From Onchocerca volvulus (lineage: Eukaryota > Nematoda > Chromadorea > Rhabditida > Onchocercidae), in assembly GCA_000499405.2 (NCBI GenBank), contig HG738140.1, positions 6,432,158-6,496,157 on the forward strand: a stretch of DNA of 64,000 nucleotides, written 5' to 3'. Below are positions 1-13,280 of the stretch, piece by piece. Position 1 is the first letter of the stretch. Each line of letters opens with the position of its first letter. A program made the translations under genes and the position numbers. The notes beneath the pieces are model-generated. The model saw only the letters and a list, made by a program, of their open reading frames with translations. It did not search any database and was not told the DNA's origin.

Positions 1-1000
1 TCTCTTCTTCCAACTTACCATTTCATGTTCATTTTTGTATGAAATGTCTGAAATTATCAACGCTTTAGTCAATCAGTGATGTTTATGATAATTAATTCCT
101 TTTATCTCTTATCATCTTTTCTTATCACCGATAACTTTCCGATCATCTTTTATTATTAATTTTAATAATTATTTCTATTCTATTTTCTTTTTTCTTTTCA
201 CGGCATCTTATTGTTATTTTATCATTTTATCATATTTTATCACTGTTGTCATTTTTTATTGTTTCCAAAAAAACTGGACCGATTATTTATAATATATCTA
301 TATATTTATCTAAATAATTGATGATTAATAATGACTAACTGATATTATTGACGTGAAATTGCTTACGTAAATCACGTTTTTTGATCTTGTACAATCATTT
401 GAAATGTAAACAATTTCAAATATCAATAAAACGATCATAATTAGATTATGATCGAATTGTCTGAACTCTTTTCGTTATCCTAGAATTCATGTCGAATTTT
501 ATCCGTTATTATCCAGAAAGGAATGACGAAGATAAATAGATGTTCGCTCGGTTGAAACTAATTTATTTTATTCAAATTTATCTGATCATATATCCTTTGG
601 CATAAACAGTTTCATCATTCATTTCCTCGAGAATTCATATATCTAAATAGCTTAATTTTGTCCATTAATTCATATTTTCATTGGCTAAGCTAAATTAACT
701 GAATAGATGGCCCGATACTAGAAATATACCAAAAATTTAGTTCTAATTAAATTTTTTAATTAAACAAACTTGTTTCTAATTAAATCTTAAAATTAATTAA
801 ACTTAGTATCGAAAAAAATAATAAGCTAACTTACATAACTTAATAGAAATATATTATAGTTAAAGAGAGGAAGAAAAAAAATGAAAAATTTACAAAAAAG
901 AATTTATTTAACAATTTTTTAATTTTCCTTTCTCTTTCTCTCTTTCTTTCTAAAAGTGAGGTGTTTGTCCATTCATCTATTCATCAGAATAGATATGATA

Positions 1001-1065
1001 ATGACGATGATGATTATGATAATGATAATGATGATGATGATGATGTTGATGATTATATATCATCA
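1001..1065. repeat. Degenerate GAT/AAT trinucleotide microsatellite
   Basis: Run of GAT, AAT and TGA-type triplets (for example ATGATGATGATGATG). Read on the minus strand it gives an artificial poly-His stretch, so the short minus frame over it is not a gene. Confidence 0.8.
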
Positions 1066-1470
1066 TAAATGATTTAATGGATAAATAAATGTAAATTAAT
1101 TTGACTAATTGTTTCAATGATCGGTATCGATGATCATTTTCTTCGGATTCATTGCTATCGATGATGATCAACCATCCATGGATGAAAATGTTTCTCGATA
1201 GTGTGTGGGTGTGTATGTGTGTGACAATGATGACAATGATGTGACAGCGACAAAAATTTTGATTGTTTAATATTGGTTTGCTCAGATCGATCGGCTTTTT
1301 ACAATTTGGAAAGGGTAGAGGTATGAAAGGGAAAAGCTTAAAATAATCGATCGATCGGTATCGTTCAATTTAAATGCCATCCATCCTTTCCTTCCCTTTT
1401 CCTCCTCCTATCATTCAATACAATTTTTCAAATTGTTAAATAAAAAAGCAAATCGTCCGTTTGTCGAACA

Positions 1471-2050
1471 TTCGATTGATATCAATCTATTTGTAATGCT
1501 AATTATCAATCATTGATGCAATCTTTTTTCCAAAATTTCATTTCTTTCATTTCATTTTTGATTATTCAATTAAATTATTGTTCGATACAGATATTGATGT
1601 ACTTATAATATTAATTAATTATTGGCTCAATCTTTTTCTAAAATTTTATTTCACTTATTTTACTATTGATTATTCGATTAAAATACAATTCGATGTTGGT
1701 ATTGTTATATTTTTAATACCAATCAGCCATTGGCTCATTCTTTTTATTTTTAATTAGTATTTTTAATACAAATCAACCATTAAGCCAAAATTTTAAAATT
1801 TTATTTCTTCCATATCATTTTTGATCATTCGATTAAAATATTATTCGATGCTGATATTAATGTATTTATAATCTTTTTTCTAAAATTTCATTCCTTTCAT
1901 TTTGTATTTAATTATTTAATTGCTACTACTCGACCTTGATATCAATATTTTTATAATGTTAATTAATCACTGATTCAATCTTAATTCAAAATTTCATTTT
2001 ATTTATTCTATTTTTGATTATTAAACATATCGATTTTGATATGAATGATC
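1471..2050. repeat. Diverged tandem array, unit about 110-150 bp, about five copies
   Basis: The same order of motifs recurs about five times: TTCGAT..TGATATT, then TTTATAAT, then a CATTGGCTCAATC-like motif, then CTAAAATTTCATTTCTTTCAT, then TTTTTGATTATTCGATTAAA. Copies carry many substitutions and small indels, so the array is old. No coding potential. Confidence 0.7.
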
Positions 2051-3924
2051 ACTTTTACTTTGGTCATATTTGATTTTTATTTTTGTTCTTTTCATTCTTC
2101 TTTTTTTTTTTTTACCTAAATAAGAGAAATTATTTTTTTTTCGAAACTTTTTTCTTATTTCCGTTTTTTAAATTCCATTAAAATAATATTCAAATTTTAT
2201 TGCTTTCAACGACTGATAATAAATATTCATGGCAATTATTTTTGCTATAGCTAAACTTTAAAATATTTAGATATTTTTTTAAACTCTCATTTTTTTTTTC
2301 TTTTGATTTCCTTTTTTGCTTCCTTACGAAATAATAGAAACTTGAATAATTAATTAATTCAGGTTGATTTTCCTCATTGAATTTTTAAAGGTAAAAAGGA
2401 ATTTATTTTATATGATATTCATATAAGTACGAAATTTTATCCAGCATATGCTCTGTTATCATTAATTATGATTAATTAAATTATTTAAGTTTCCGGCAGT
2501 TTCCGAATTTATTTATTATTTGAATAAGAATTTATTTTTGATTCGAACTATTTTGTTAAGAAATAAGTAATTGATTGTTTCATCTGTATTATTTATTACT
2601 ATTTCTTCTGTTGAAGTTACATTCATACATTGTAGTGATAATGATCTTTAATCTTATTCTGCTAATTAAGTAGTAATTAATTAACATTCTGACTTATCGA
2701 AATTATTTCAAGTATCAAAAACTGGAATAGTTTATTAATAATAAATTATAACATAAAAATGAATGCAAACTATTGCATGCATTTCATTTTAGCAAATATT
2801 TTGGCTAAATGATATTTTGCTTTATTTAAATTCGTCACATTTTGACGAATCACAAGGGAAATTCGAAATTTATCTAGTATTATCGTAACTTTTCAAATTT
2901 TACTGGATTGATTGAAAATTCGCATAATTTTGGTTTAAATAAAATAACAAATATTAATTTGCATTTATGTTTTTGATTTTTTACAAATTTTTCAATCCTC
3001 ATTTAATGAAACTTCTAAAAAAAAAAGTTATGATTTTCAGATTTTCTCGTTTTTTTCATGTTCTTTTTTTTTCCGCAGTTTTTTGTTTTGTTATTGGTGC
3101 TGATCTAATCAGATGTTTTACAAATATTTGATTCAAATTATTTGCATCTATCAATTATTAAACTTAATAATATCTAAGAAATAAGCAAACATAATAAATG
3201 GAAAAACACGATTGCTTGTTGTTATTTTTTGGAAATTTGAAAAATTTGAATGCAAAATTAAGTAAAATATAAGTAATGCTGAAAAAAAAAAAATTTATTT
3301 TTGCTATTTTATTTTTTCTCCACAATTTTCTCTTTCATTATTCATAATTATTTAATTGAATGATTTTACAATTACTACAATTAATTTACCTGATATTACT
3401 CATTTATTTATCATGTATTTGAAAATTTTAATTTGAAAAAAAAGGAAGAAATGAATTAAATATTTTGCAAAGTTTCACTTTTCTTTGTTACATTTTTTTT
3501 CATCCATTATATATGCATGTAATAATAATCAAAAAAAAAAAAAAGTGAATGGCATGAAAATTTGAAATTTTCATGAAAATTTAAACAACTTTTTTCTCTT
3601 CTTTTTCTGACTATTCATTCACCATGGAAAAGTTTTGAAAAAGTTTCATTGAATTTTTAAAATTGAATGAGAATATAAATAAAGGCTATTTTTATTTCGC
3701 CGTAAGCTTTGTCAAATCATTCAGAATTTTCAAATAAAACTTCTTTCGATGTATCAAATTATAATTGAATAATTTTACGCATTAATTATTCGACTATCGT
3801 TCGATTGAAGGCAAATCATTCCTTTGCCCATTTCATGTATGTTATGGTTATTTATATAAATTTTTGAAAATATGAAATCGAAATGATTCAGTAAAAAATT
3901 AAAAACGGAATGAATTATCCTTTG

Positions 3925-4480
3925 CTTATCAGTTACTTACCAACAATTGATTTTTAGCATTTATTTTGTCACAAAAAGCTTAACAACTGTAAAATAAATG
4001 TTAGAAACTGAAGGATTTTTGAAAATATCAAATTATGATTTAGTATAAAATGAGTTATCTTTAGTTTATCAGTTAGTTACCAACAGCCAATTTTTGACAT
4101 TTATTGTATCACAAGAAGCTTAGCAATTGCTGATAAATGCTAAAAATCAAAGAATTTAAATTGCAATAATACAATACAAAGTAAATTGTCTAGAGCTTAT
4201 CACTTAATTATCAGTAACCGGTTCTTAAGTTTTATTCTATTAGAAGAAGCTTAACAATTTTGTGGTAAATTTAAGAAGCCGAAGAAGTAAATTTCAGCGA
4301 ATTTTAAAATTTCAAAAGTAAATTTCAGAAACTTTTAAAAATATCAAACAAAATGATTTAATATATAATAATGCATCATTAGTTTATCAGGTATTATCAA
4401 CATTATTTCTTAACATTTATTCTATCACAAGAAGTTTATAAAAGCTTAACGATTGCTGTGATAAATGTTGATAAATGTTG
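3925..4480. repeat. Four-copy diverged repeat with a hairpin core
   Basis: Four copies of a block containing TTTATCAGTTA, TACCAACA, then ACATTTATT..TATCACAAGAAGCTTA, then GCTGTGATAAATGTT. Cores lie near 3,926-4,010, 4,065-4,145, 4,195-4,270 and 4,380-4,475. Within a core the ACATTTAT..ATCACA part is partly complementary to TGTGATAAATGT, so each copy could fold back. Confidence 0.65.
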
Positions 4481-7006
4481 GAAATGAATGATTTGTAAGT
4501 CTGATAAGAAAACCAAAGATATTTCTTAAAGCTTAATTTTATTTCTTTTTTTCTTTCTTTTTATTTTTTTTTTATCATTTTCATGTTGATAAATGAGAGA
4601 GAATGAAAGATCGATTTCAATTGATTGTCCTTTCTCATATCTTTCCATTTCATTTCATTTCTAATACAACTTTTTTTTTTTTTTTTTTTTTTTGTTTTTG
4701 AAGGTCGAAGATATGTGTCGTCTGTCATCTAAATTTATTTATCTTATCCTATTCTGTTCTTGCCATGAAAAAGTACAAATAATTGATTTGGAATTTATTT
4801 GGCAAATTATCATCAGACAATAGAAGTCTTGGATCATTATAACTTAGCCTTGTTCGTTAAGTTTTTTTTTTTCCATTCAATTTCCGGATCTTTTCAAGTA
4901 GTAAATTTTCATTTTTTCTTTTTTCTTTCCTATTTTGCCTATAGCAATAAACCGATTTTTCATTTTATCAATCCATCTGTCCATTCTATTTCCATCCATC
5001 CATCCAACCATTTCATTCATTTTCATTTACTTTTTTTTCTGAAAGCTATAAAAGGAAAGTTAAGGGAGGAAGAAGAAGAAGAAGAAGTAAAAAACCCAAG
5101 TAAGAACACTTATCTTTTTTAATCTTCATCTTCAAATAAAAATATCATTCTGAATTTTTTAGAATTTTACAATTTTTTCAAAATGAAATTCGAAAATTAT
5201 CAATTCTCATTTGATAATACTTCAATTTTCAATTAAAAGAGCAGATGTCAACTTTTCCTTTCCATTTCTTTCACTAATCTTTTCCTCTTTTCTTCTTTTC
5301 TGATTTTTATTTCAAATTTAATTCAATTTTATTGTAGCATTTCAAGATTTAAAAATTTTTCTTTTTTACTTCCATCATCCTTTTCCTTCCCATTTTTAAA
5401 TTTCTTTTTCCTATTTTTAAATCCAAATATAATTTAATTTTGTTGCAAAATTTTAAAAATTTAAAAAAAGAAGAAAAAATTTAACAAATATTCAAAAACT
5501 TTAAAATACTTTTTCAAGTTATTGAAACGTTTTTACTTATATAAATTAAACTTCACGTCAGCTAAATCTTACGCAAATTTAGTTTTACGTATATTTGAAT
5601 GTTTGAAAAATGTTTTTCATTTATTATTTATTTATTTATTTATTTTTCATACTATATATCCGAAATTCTTTCAGTAATAATATTTCTGTCATAATTTTTT
5701 TATATTTTATCTATTTTTCTTTATTTTTTTATTATTATTCCATTATTGTTTTCAATCGACTTATTACTTGCAAATAATATAATAATCATAAAAAGCGATT
5801 TTTTCGCAAATTTTTGCATATACTCTATTTTAATAATAATGCATGCTAGTGAACAAGAATTTAAATAATGAATTTTCAAAGCATATAAAGAATTTAAATC
5901 TTAATTAAAGCAATTAGTAGTAATTGACTATCATAAAGGAATTTTTTATTTAATTTTGTTCCTCATTTATAAGTATTTCTCACTTATATCTCAATTATTT
6001 TGCTTATAAGAAAAAAGAAAAGAAATTAGTTTTTTTTTTGGTTGATTGTAGTCTTTTATTTAAAAAAAAAATTAAAATTAAATGAAATTTCAACTTAGCT
6101 GACCAATTGTTAATCTTTAAACTTTTCAGTATAACATTTCGTAAATTTTCATTTATATATGCATAGATACACAATATTTTAATTAAACCTCACTAGAAAT
6201 TTGTTAATTTGCTTAGATCTTTGAACTTTTCAATATTTACTTTTCGCAGTTTTTCATTAATCTACATGTACATGGCATTTTAATTAATCAATTTTGTATA
6301 TATGTATGCATAAACATAATACTTTAATTATTTAATTTAATATTTTTTCATTTCAAGTAAATAAAAATATATTGCCGTAATATATTTGAATGCTTGAAAA
6401 AAAATGAAAAAATGGAAAATTGGAATGAAAATGATAACATTTTCTGTTTAAACATATTTTATTCCGTACATTTCATTTTTTTTTTTTCAATTTTATTACT
6501 TAAATATACGATAAAATTACATCATATTGTATGATATTAATTTAATTATTCATTATTAAAATTATTAAAATTAAAATTATAAATAATTAAACATTATTAA
6601 AATTCTTTGAAATTTTTACGCTTTTCTTTTATTTCATATTTTTTTTATTTTCCTTTTTTCTTTCTTTTTTTTTCCATTATTTCTTCTTTTCAATTCTTTT
6701 ATTTCTATTACTATTATTATTATTATTTTAAGGAAACTAATCAATATTGCGTATTCTTTTAAATTTTACTAATTAAAATTTATTACTTTTCTTTTAATTT
6801 ACAAATTTTTATCAGTTAATTTTGGCAATAAATTTGCTTGTAATTAATCAAATTTAATTTCAAACAAAATATATCAATTCGACACCGAATGATCGATAAT
6901 CTAGTGATATCTTTATATTTATCGATTGTTTAATGAAATAATAAAGTATGCAAAAAGAAAATGAAATGAAAAGTGTCATATTACTTTTTCCTTTCTTTAT
7001 TTCTTT

Positions 7007-7035
7007 TCCCTCTCTCCCTCTCTCTCTCTCTCTCT
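7007..7035. repeat. (CT)n microsatellite
   Basis: Uninterrupted or nearly uninterrupted CT dinucleotides, followed by TTTTATGCATAATAAA. Confidence 0.85.
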
Positions 7036-7377
7036 TTTATGCATAATAAATTTAATAGTTGAATTGGGCTTAAATACCAATTTCAGTTTCTTTTTCCATT
7101 TCTATATTCTTCCCAGCTTGCCTTTTATTGGTAAGTTTAAAAAAAAAAAAAAATTCAAAACGAAAGTTCCGAACAAATAATCCAAGTTTTCCTTTGATGA
7201 ATTTTCATTAAAAAAAAAAAAATTCGTTTTTATTTATTTATTAATATCTTAAGGCTATTTTTTCCTATATTTGTAAAATTGAACCTTTTTCTCTTCTTTT
7301 TTTATGTAAAAATTCGCTAAAGTTTGATTTTATTTTATTCATTTTTATTCGGTGAAATTATATTAATGAATAAATGA

Positions 7378-7745
7378 ATAATTCAACATAATAATTGTAA
7401 TATTTTATATAATAATTGTACAAAATAAGAATATTATACAGGGAAAGAATGCATTAATGATATAATTATTAATATTGGAATTAATTGAAATTAAAAACTT
7501 AATAGATAGTATAAATAGTAAAATAAATGAAATATAATTTATACATTGGAACAGAATTATAATTCAATGTAATAATTAAAATTTCATATAATAATTATAT
7601 AAAATAATATTATATAAGAAAAAAACGAATTAATGAAATAATTAATAATATTGCAATTGAAAAGCTATGAAGATAGGCAAAATAATTGAAATATAATTTA
7701 TACATATAAAAATGGAATTAAAATAATGAATATTATTACATATGA
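7378..7745. repeat. Diverged tandem duplication, about 180 bp
   Basis: Two AT-rich blocks share the series AATAATTGTAATATTTTATATAATAATTGTA, then a GAATTAATGA-like motif, then AATATTG.AATT, then GAAATATAATTTATACAT. The first runs about 7,378-7,555 and the second about 7,556-7,745. Confidence 0.6.
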
Positions 7746-7830
7746 GGAAATGATAAAAGATATCGATTTCTTATTTTAATAGAAAAGTTTTATCTTAATT
7801 ATATTCGATCGGAAGCAGTTTTCCACGCAG

Positions 7831-7842
7831 TTCGGGGTCAAC
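7831..7842 (+). other. Possible 12-nt micro-exon (very tentative)
   Basis: TTTTCCACGCAG is followed by 12 nt (TTCGGGGTCAAC) and then GTAAGA, so acceptor and donor consensus flank a four-codon segment (FGVN if read in phase 0) in a locally GC-richer patch. Vertebrate LAR-family receptors use a 12-nt micro-exon between Ig domains, but no neighbouring exons are visible here, so this is only a signal match. Confidence 0.12.
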
Positions 7843-9125
7843 GTAAGAAATTTAAAATTACTATTGATGTTGTTATGAACTTGCCGGAAATATCTTTTCC
7901 GGACTTGATATTCATTAATTTATTGCCAATGTTCTGGCATTGATGATATTTTCAGGTAGAAATTATTGAAATTATGATATTTGAAGGTTTACTATGATGA
8001 TAAAAATTATAACTATATTCATCATATGTTTATCATTATCATTATCAGATAAAATAATAATTATGGGATATTTTTTCGATAACTAAAAATGTTAAACTTT
8101 TGGATTAAAGTTTTGCTCGAACAACTTTCATATTCTTATCCAATCTCATAAAAACTGAGAAGGATAATTATCATCATTATCATTAATAGAATCATTATCG
8201 GATGTAATAATTGCCGTTAGGAAATTAATTTCAATTCGTTTTTGTCGGGCACCTATTATTATCAAGGAATTATATCACTGCTAGAAATTTTGTTATTATT
8301 CAAAACAGGAAATTCGATGTAGTTCATTTTATAGTAGTTTGATAACGGTGATAAGGGATAATATGGGGCAATTAGGATATTTTAAATTTAATTTTCATTA
8401 ATTGTAATATTACTACAAATGACAAATGACTTTAAAAGTAGTATCAGCGGGAAATATTACATAATAATAATCAAAAATTATTACACAATATTACAACATT
8501 AGCGCGTAAAGTTGTAAATGTAATTGCACTTATAAATAATATCATTAATCACTGTCATATGATATGATAAATACTTATGGTTAAGATAAATAAGTATTAC
8601 TATTTAGTAACTATTATTAGATTATTTGTAATAGAGAATTCTCCAAAAATGGTTGTCATGTAAGATAACTACTTATAATTAAGATAAATAAGTATCAATA
8701 TATTTGATAATCATTATCATTATCTTTGATATAAATTTTTCGATGATCAAAGATCAAATTTTTCATAAATATTATAAAATTATTATTATTATTATTAAAT
8801 TTATTTCTATCAAAAATGAATTTTCATCCATTTTCCATTTATTAATTTCAACAAATGGAATGAAATGAAAATTTTTAAAATCTTTTACAAATCAAAAATC
8901 AGAAATATATTTCCTTTATTTATTTTTTTTTTCATTTTCTTTTTCAGTGAAAGTTAAACTTTTTCATCTGAAATGAAAAAAAAAAGGTTAATTTAAATTG
9001 TTTTATCTAAAAATTCATTTAAAAAATTTTTTACCCAAAAAAAAATTCCTTTTTATTTATCTGAAAATAAGAGGTAAAAAAAAAAAAGTGGAAAAAAGGC
9101 GGAGGGGAGAGAGGTAAGGATAGAA

Positions 9126-9164
9126 AGGGAAAAGGAAAGAGAGAGAAAGAGAGAGAGAGAGAGA
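9126..9164. repeat. (GA)n microsatellite
   Basis: GAGAGAGAAAGAGAGAGAGA-type run inside a purine-rich tract. It makes the overlapping minus-strand frames Ser/Leu/Phe-rich by composition only. Confidence 0.8.
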
Positions 9165-9284
9165 TGAATAGAATATATGAAAGGTAAAAAGGAAGAAAGT
9201 AGAATTGATGCCAAAAGTTGTCATCGGGGCGGTGATATCCAGGAAAAGGGAAAGATTGGATGAAATGAATAAGTAAGTAGGATT

Positions 9285-9348
9285 CGTTCTCTCCCTGTCC
9301 ACTCTTTGTCCTCTCTCTGTCCACTCTTTGTCCACTCTTCTCTCAAGT
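9285..9348. repeat. Short tandem repeat of CTGTCCACTCTTTGTCC
   Basis: Three closely spaced, slightly varied copies of GTCCACTCTTTGTC. Confidence 0.7.
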
Positions 9349-9539
9349 TGCTTACATATCGAGGGAAATATGCAGATTGAAGAATAGCAAAAGTGGGAGA
9401 ATTCATCGATCGAACTAATCGAGCAGGAACGCCAGCAGCATTTAATTATAAGGAGAAGGAGGGATGGATGAGTTTCAAAATAAATGCTCATTTATTCTCG
9501 ATCTCGACTAACTCTCGACTAATGAGGCAGAGATTTCGG

Positions 9540-9690
9540 GAGGTTAGAGGTCGATCTCGACTAACGGGAAAGGGAGTTGGAATGCGAGGTCAGTCTTGAA
9601 TAACGGAAGATAGAGTCAGAATGGGAGGTCAATCTCGACTAATGGGAGAGATCTCGGGATTGGAGGTCAATCTCGATTAACGAGAGGAAG
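9540..9690. repeat. 39-bp minisatellite, four copies
   Basis: A GAGGTC(A/G)ATCTCGACTAACG-like core begins near 9,549, 9,588, 9,627 and 9,665, a spacing of 39, 39 and 38 bases. A shorter TCTCGACTAA copy lies just upstream near 9,500. GC content is well above the flanks. Several open frames cross it but none looks like a conserved protein. Confidence 0.8.
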
Positions 9691-9721
9691 AGCCAGATTG
9701 AGAGAGGGGGTTGAGAAGGCA

Positions 9722-9800
9722 TTGGTCAGTGAAGGGCAGTTGAGAAGTATCGGTCATTGAAGGGCAATCGAGAGAACATTGGCCATTGGTCAAGCAAGTG
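9722..9800. repeat. 28-bp repeat adjoining the 39-bp minisatellite
   Basis: GGTCAGTGAAGGGCAGTTGA at 9,724 is repeated as GGTCATTGAAGGGCAATCGA at 9,752, followed by partial GGCCATTGGTCAAG copies. Confidence 0.7.
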
Positions 9801-12336
9801 GTCAAGAAATATCCATCCATTCCATACCATCACTACTACTACTACTACTATTACTATTACTCCTTTTATTAAGCTACTGGGAATTAATATTTTGCAATTG
9901 TCAATTCAAATTCATTCTTCTTTCATTTCAAATTTAACTTATTCCAGTGATTGACTGATTCGAATATTTGAATTTCATTAATAAATAAGAATTAGAAATG
10001 AAAGCAAATATGATTCTGATATCGTTTCCGATTATAATTTTTTTATATATTTGATTTTCTCGTATAATTAATTTCTTAATTTTTGATCTTTCTTTTCTTT
10101 TTTTTTCAAGCTAAAAACAGTATTGCATTTATTATGTTCTCCTTTTTTTTTTCGCCTTCTTGTTCTTCTCTAAATTAAATTTAAGTTTAAATTTAATTTA
10201 ATTTTCGATTTCGTTTTATCATCAGTTCTAGTTTTATTGATAAATGATTGCTTTTTTTTTATCATCCTTTTTTTTTATTTCTATCTTGTCCAAAATGTAT
10301 CATTTATTTCGTTTTTTTTTTTTTTCAATTTTTCAAATTAAAAAAGTTTTTATGATAGCTGCTAATTGTGCAAATAAATTAGCGATACATTATTGAAAAC
10401 ATAATCTTCCATTTTTTTTTTTTTCATAGGTTCGGAAAATTCATAGAATTTATCGAATATTATTCAAATCTAGCCATTAACATTATCAAAAATCTGATCA
10501 GCTTGCATAAGGTCAACAATCTATCGTATTCTATTACTCTAGTTATTATTATAATTACCATTTATTATTTCTTCATATCATTTGTTAATATTATTATTAT
10601 TAGTAATATTAGTATTAGTTTTACTATGATTATCGTTATTTTATAAATACTAATTATTGAATTTTATTTCACATCATAATTTTTTCAAATTTTATAATCA
10701 TTTAAAAAATTTTAAATCAAGTCTTTTCACACTTATGATGGGATTCTAATTTTATCATCAAACATTTATGAAGAATTTACAAAACTTTTCTTTTCATCCT
10801 TTCTCAATGATGAAAAGAATTTAGTAAATATCTGATACGTTGTTTGTTTATACCTTTTCTTTCTTGTCGGCAAAGAAGAAAGGCGAATGTAATAAATTGC
10901 GATGAAATAACGACCATTGTTTTGTGACCTAATTTATTTGAAACTTAACACTTTAACACTTCTAAACCACTGATAATTTAATTTTAAGAATTCTCGTTAA
11001 TTAATTCAACTTCTATTTCTTATTATTATTAAAAAAAAAAAAAAAGAAAAATTTTAAGTTTTATATAAAAAAAAATTTATAAAATTTAGTGTTACTCTAC
11101 TTAATTTAATCTAATATTTCTAGTTTATTCATCTTTCTTCCTAAATAATTATAAAATAATAAAAATAAAATTACAACGAAACTGTTGTGATATGATATGA
11201 TAAAATAGTTTATTTCGATTAAACAAATTAATGAGAAAGTTACAATCAAATTGATAAAATTTATATTATATGATTTAAGAATGAAATAAAACTTATACTA
11301 TTAAGTGGGAAAAGTTGTGAAATTATGGAAAAGATAATTTAATTTAATGGTCAGATTAATTAGTAAAATTCAAACTCGAATATTTAAATGTTCAATAAAG
11401 TGAAACTTTCTAGATTATTCCTATTTCTTCTTTTTCCTTTTTTTTTTGCAGGAAAATAAATTTAATTGGGAATTTCATTGCTTCTTTCTTTTCTTTTCTT
11501 TTTTCCTATTTTCGACTATCACATTAATCACAATGAAATCAATGAAGCGATTCAATTTAACAATTTAATTAGTTTTTATTTTTAATCTGTAAAAAATACG
11601 AATAAAAAAAAAGTATGAAATAATTATAAATTAAAAGTCTTTTTTGTGTGAAAATTAAAAAATATCATACAAATTATAAAAGATATTTTGCAAAAATAAT
11701 TATGTTACGCTTGAGTAATTTCCAATTACTGGAACTTTTTTTCTGAAAATTTCTGATAAAAATGAATAAAAGTGAAATTTCTCATAAATAATGTTAAATT
11801 TCTACATGCTTTTATTGAAAATATTTTTTTCTTTCATTATTAAAGTTGAAAAATATTCATTTCAAAGAAATTGGAAGAATTTTATTATTCATAAAACTAA
11901 ATTTTTCATCAAAAAATTGTCAATTCTGCTGCTACTTTCTCCTATTTCATTTCATTTCTGCATGATTTATCAAATTTTATCAATTTTTGCGATTTTTTTT
12001 TCTTTTTTTTCATTTCGCAATTTTTTCATCAACATAAATAAAAGTGTAAATGTTCGTTGTCTAAGATTTCAAATCTCCGAAACTTCTTCATCTTAAATCT
12101 CCAATCGCCGAAAGATCTTAAATCTCTGCAAATTCACCGAAATTTCTTTGAATTTGCAATAAATTTCGTAATTCAAATTGTTTTTTCCTTTTTTTTTTCT
12201 TTTTCTTAAGCAATTTAAATTATAACTATGCCTGAAAAATCGAACAGAATAATTGTAAAAAACTTGAATCATTTCTTGTAATCTAGCAAAAATTCATCAT
12301 TTATTGATTATTAAATAGCATCAGAGATAGAATAAC

Positions 12337-12378
12337 TTTCAAGTATTCAGGTACAAATATGTACTTGAATACTTGAAA
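12337..12378. repeat. 18-bp inverted repeat, 6-nt loop
   Basis: TTTCAAGTATTCAGGTAC at 12,337-12,354 is complementary to GTACTTGAATACTTGAAA from 12,361 with one G:T-type mismatch. The loop is AAATAT. Forms a compact hairpin as RNA or cruciform DNA. Confidence 0.85.
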
Positions 12379-13024
12379 ATTGAAAAAATATATATTTGTA
12401 ATTCGGATATTCATTTCATTCTGTTCTATTCTTTCTTTTCAGATGAATTATATATTCAAACATGTATTTCCACTGTCTTTTTCAATTTAATTTCAAATCC
12501 CTTTATCATTTATAAATTAAGTTTGTCACGTAATTTGCTGCACATTTCTATTCAAAATATACGCTTTCTATAATATTTAACTTGAAAATTTTTTCCAACT
12601 TTTTATGTTATTCGATCCATTTTAATTTATAATTCAATTTTGTCACGTAACTCGTTGGACAATTTTAATTCGAAATATTACATTTTTATCACTTAATTTG
12701 AAAATTTTTTCTCTTTCCGTGAAAAAATTCTCTTAATGCTTCACATAATTTGACGTACATTGGTTTTCAGAACTAATTTAAGATAGGTTTTAATCACGGA
12801 TATCGATTACTTTTCAAATATTATAGGATAGGTACGAGTATTGATTATTTTTAAAGTTTCATGGGGATTAAGAGAAAAAATCCGCGGTAGGAGAGAAAAA
12901 TGACCTGAATGAATGGCAAATCATTATTTGACAAGGTAAATAAATGATTACATGTAAATTTGCGACGGCGAAGACAGAAGGAAGGGAAAGAAGCATTGTT
13001 GCTGTGATACGAACGTCTGTTCGT

Positions 13025-13280
13025 TCGATGACCTCTAAGAAGTGCTGGACGATCGATTTGATCGATTGATTGACCTGATAGGATAGGTGAAACGGAAAAA
13101 GGCGAAATAACGGAATGACGATGGAATAAAGAGGTGTGAATTGGATAGATAGATTGATCGATTGATTGAAAGAATTAAGAATGAATCGATAGGAATTGAT
13201 CGATTTCGACCTTCAGGAATAGATTGAGAGAAAAGAATTATGGAATGAATTGATTGAATTTGAAGAGAATGAATTGAATG
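13025..13280. repeat. Degenerate GATT/GATC repeat tract
   Basis: Dense GATTGATCGATTGATTGA-like tetranucleotide blocks. The minus-strand frames across it read as Ser/Ile-rich low complexity and are not treated as genes. Confidence 0.65.

Noticed and set aside
4799..5122. 107-codon plus-strand frame rich in Phe/His
   Set aside because: Driven by TTT and CAT runs; opens without a good ATG and lacks splice signals or motifs.
9031..9491. Overlapping minus-strand frames of 97-144 codons
   Set aside because: Ser/Leu/Phe-rich products of GA and purine repeats; no domain, no splice context.
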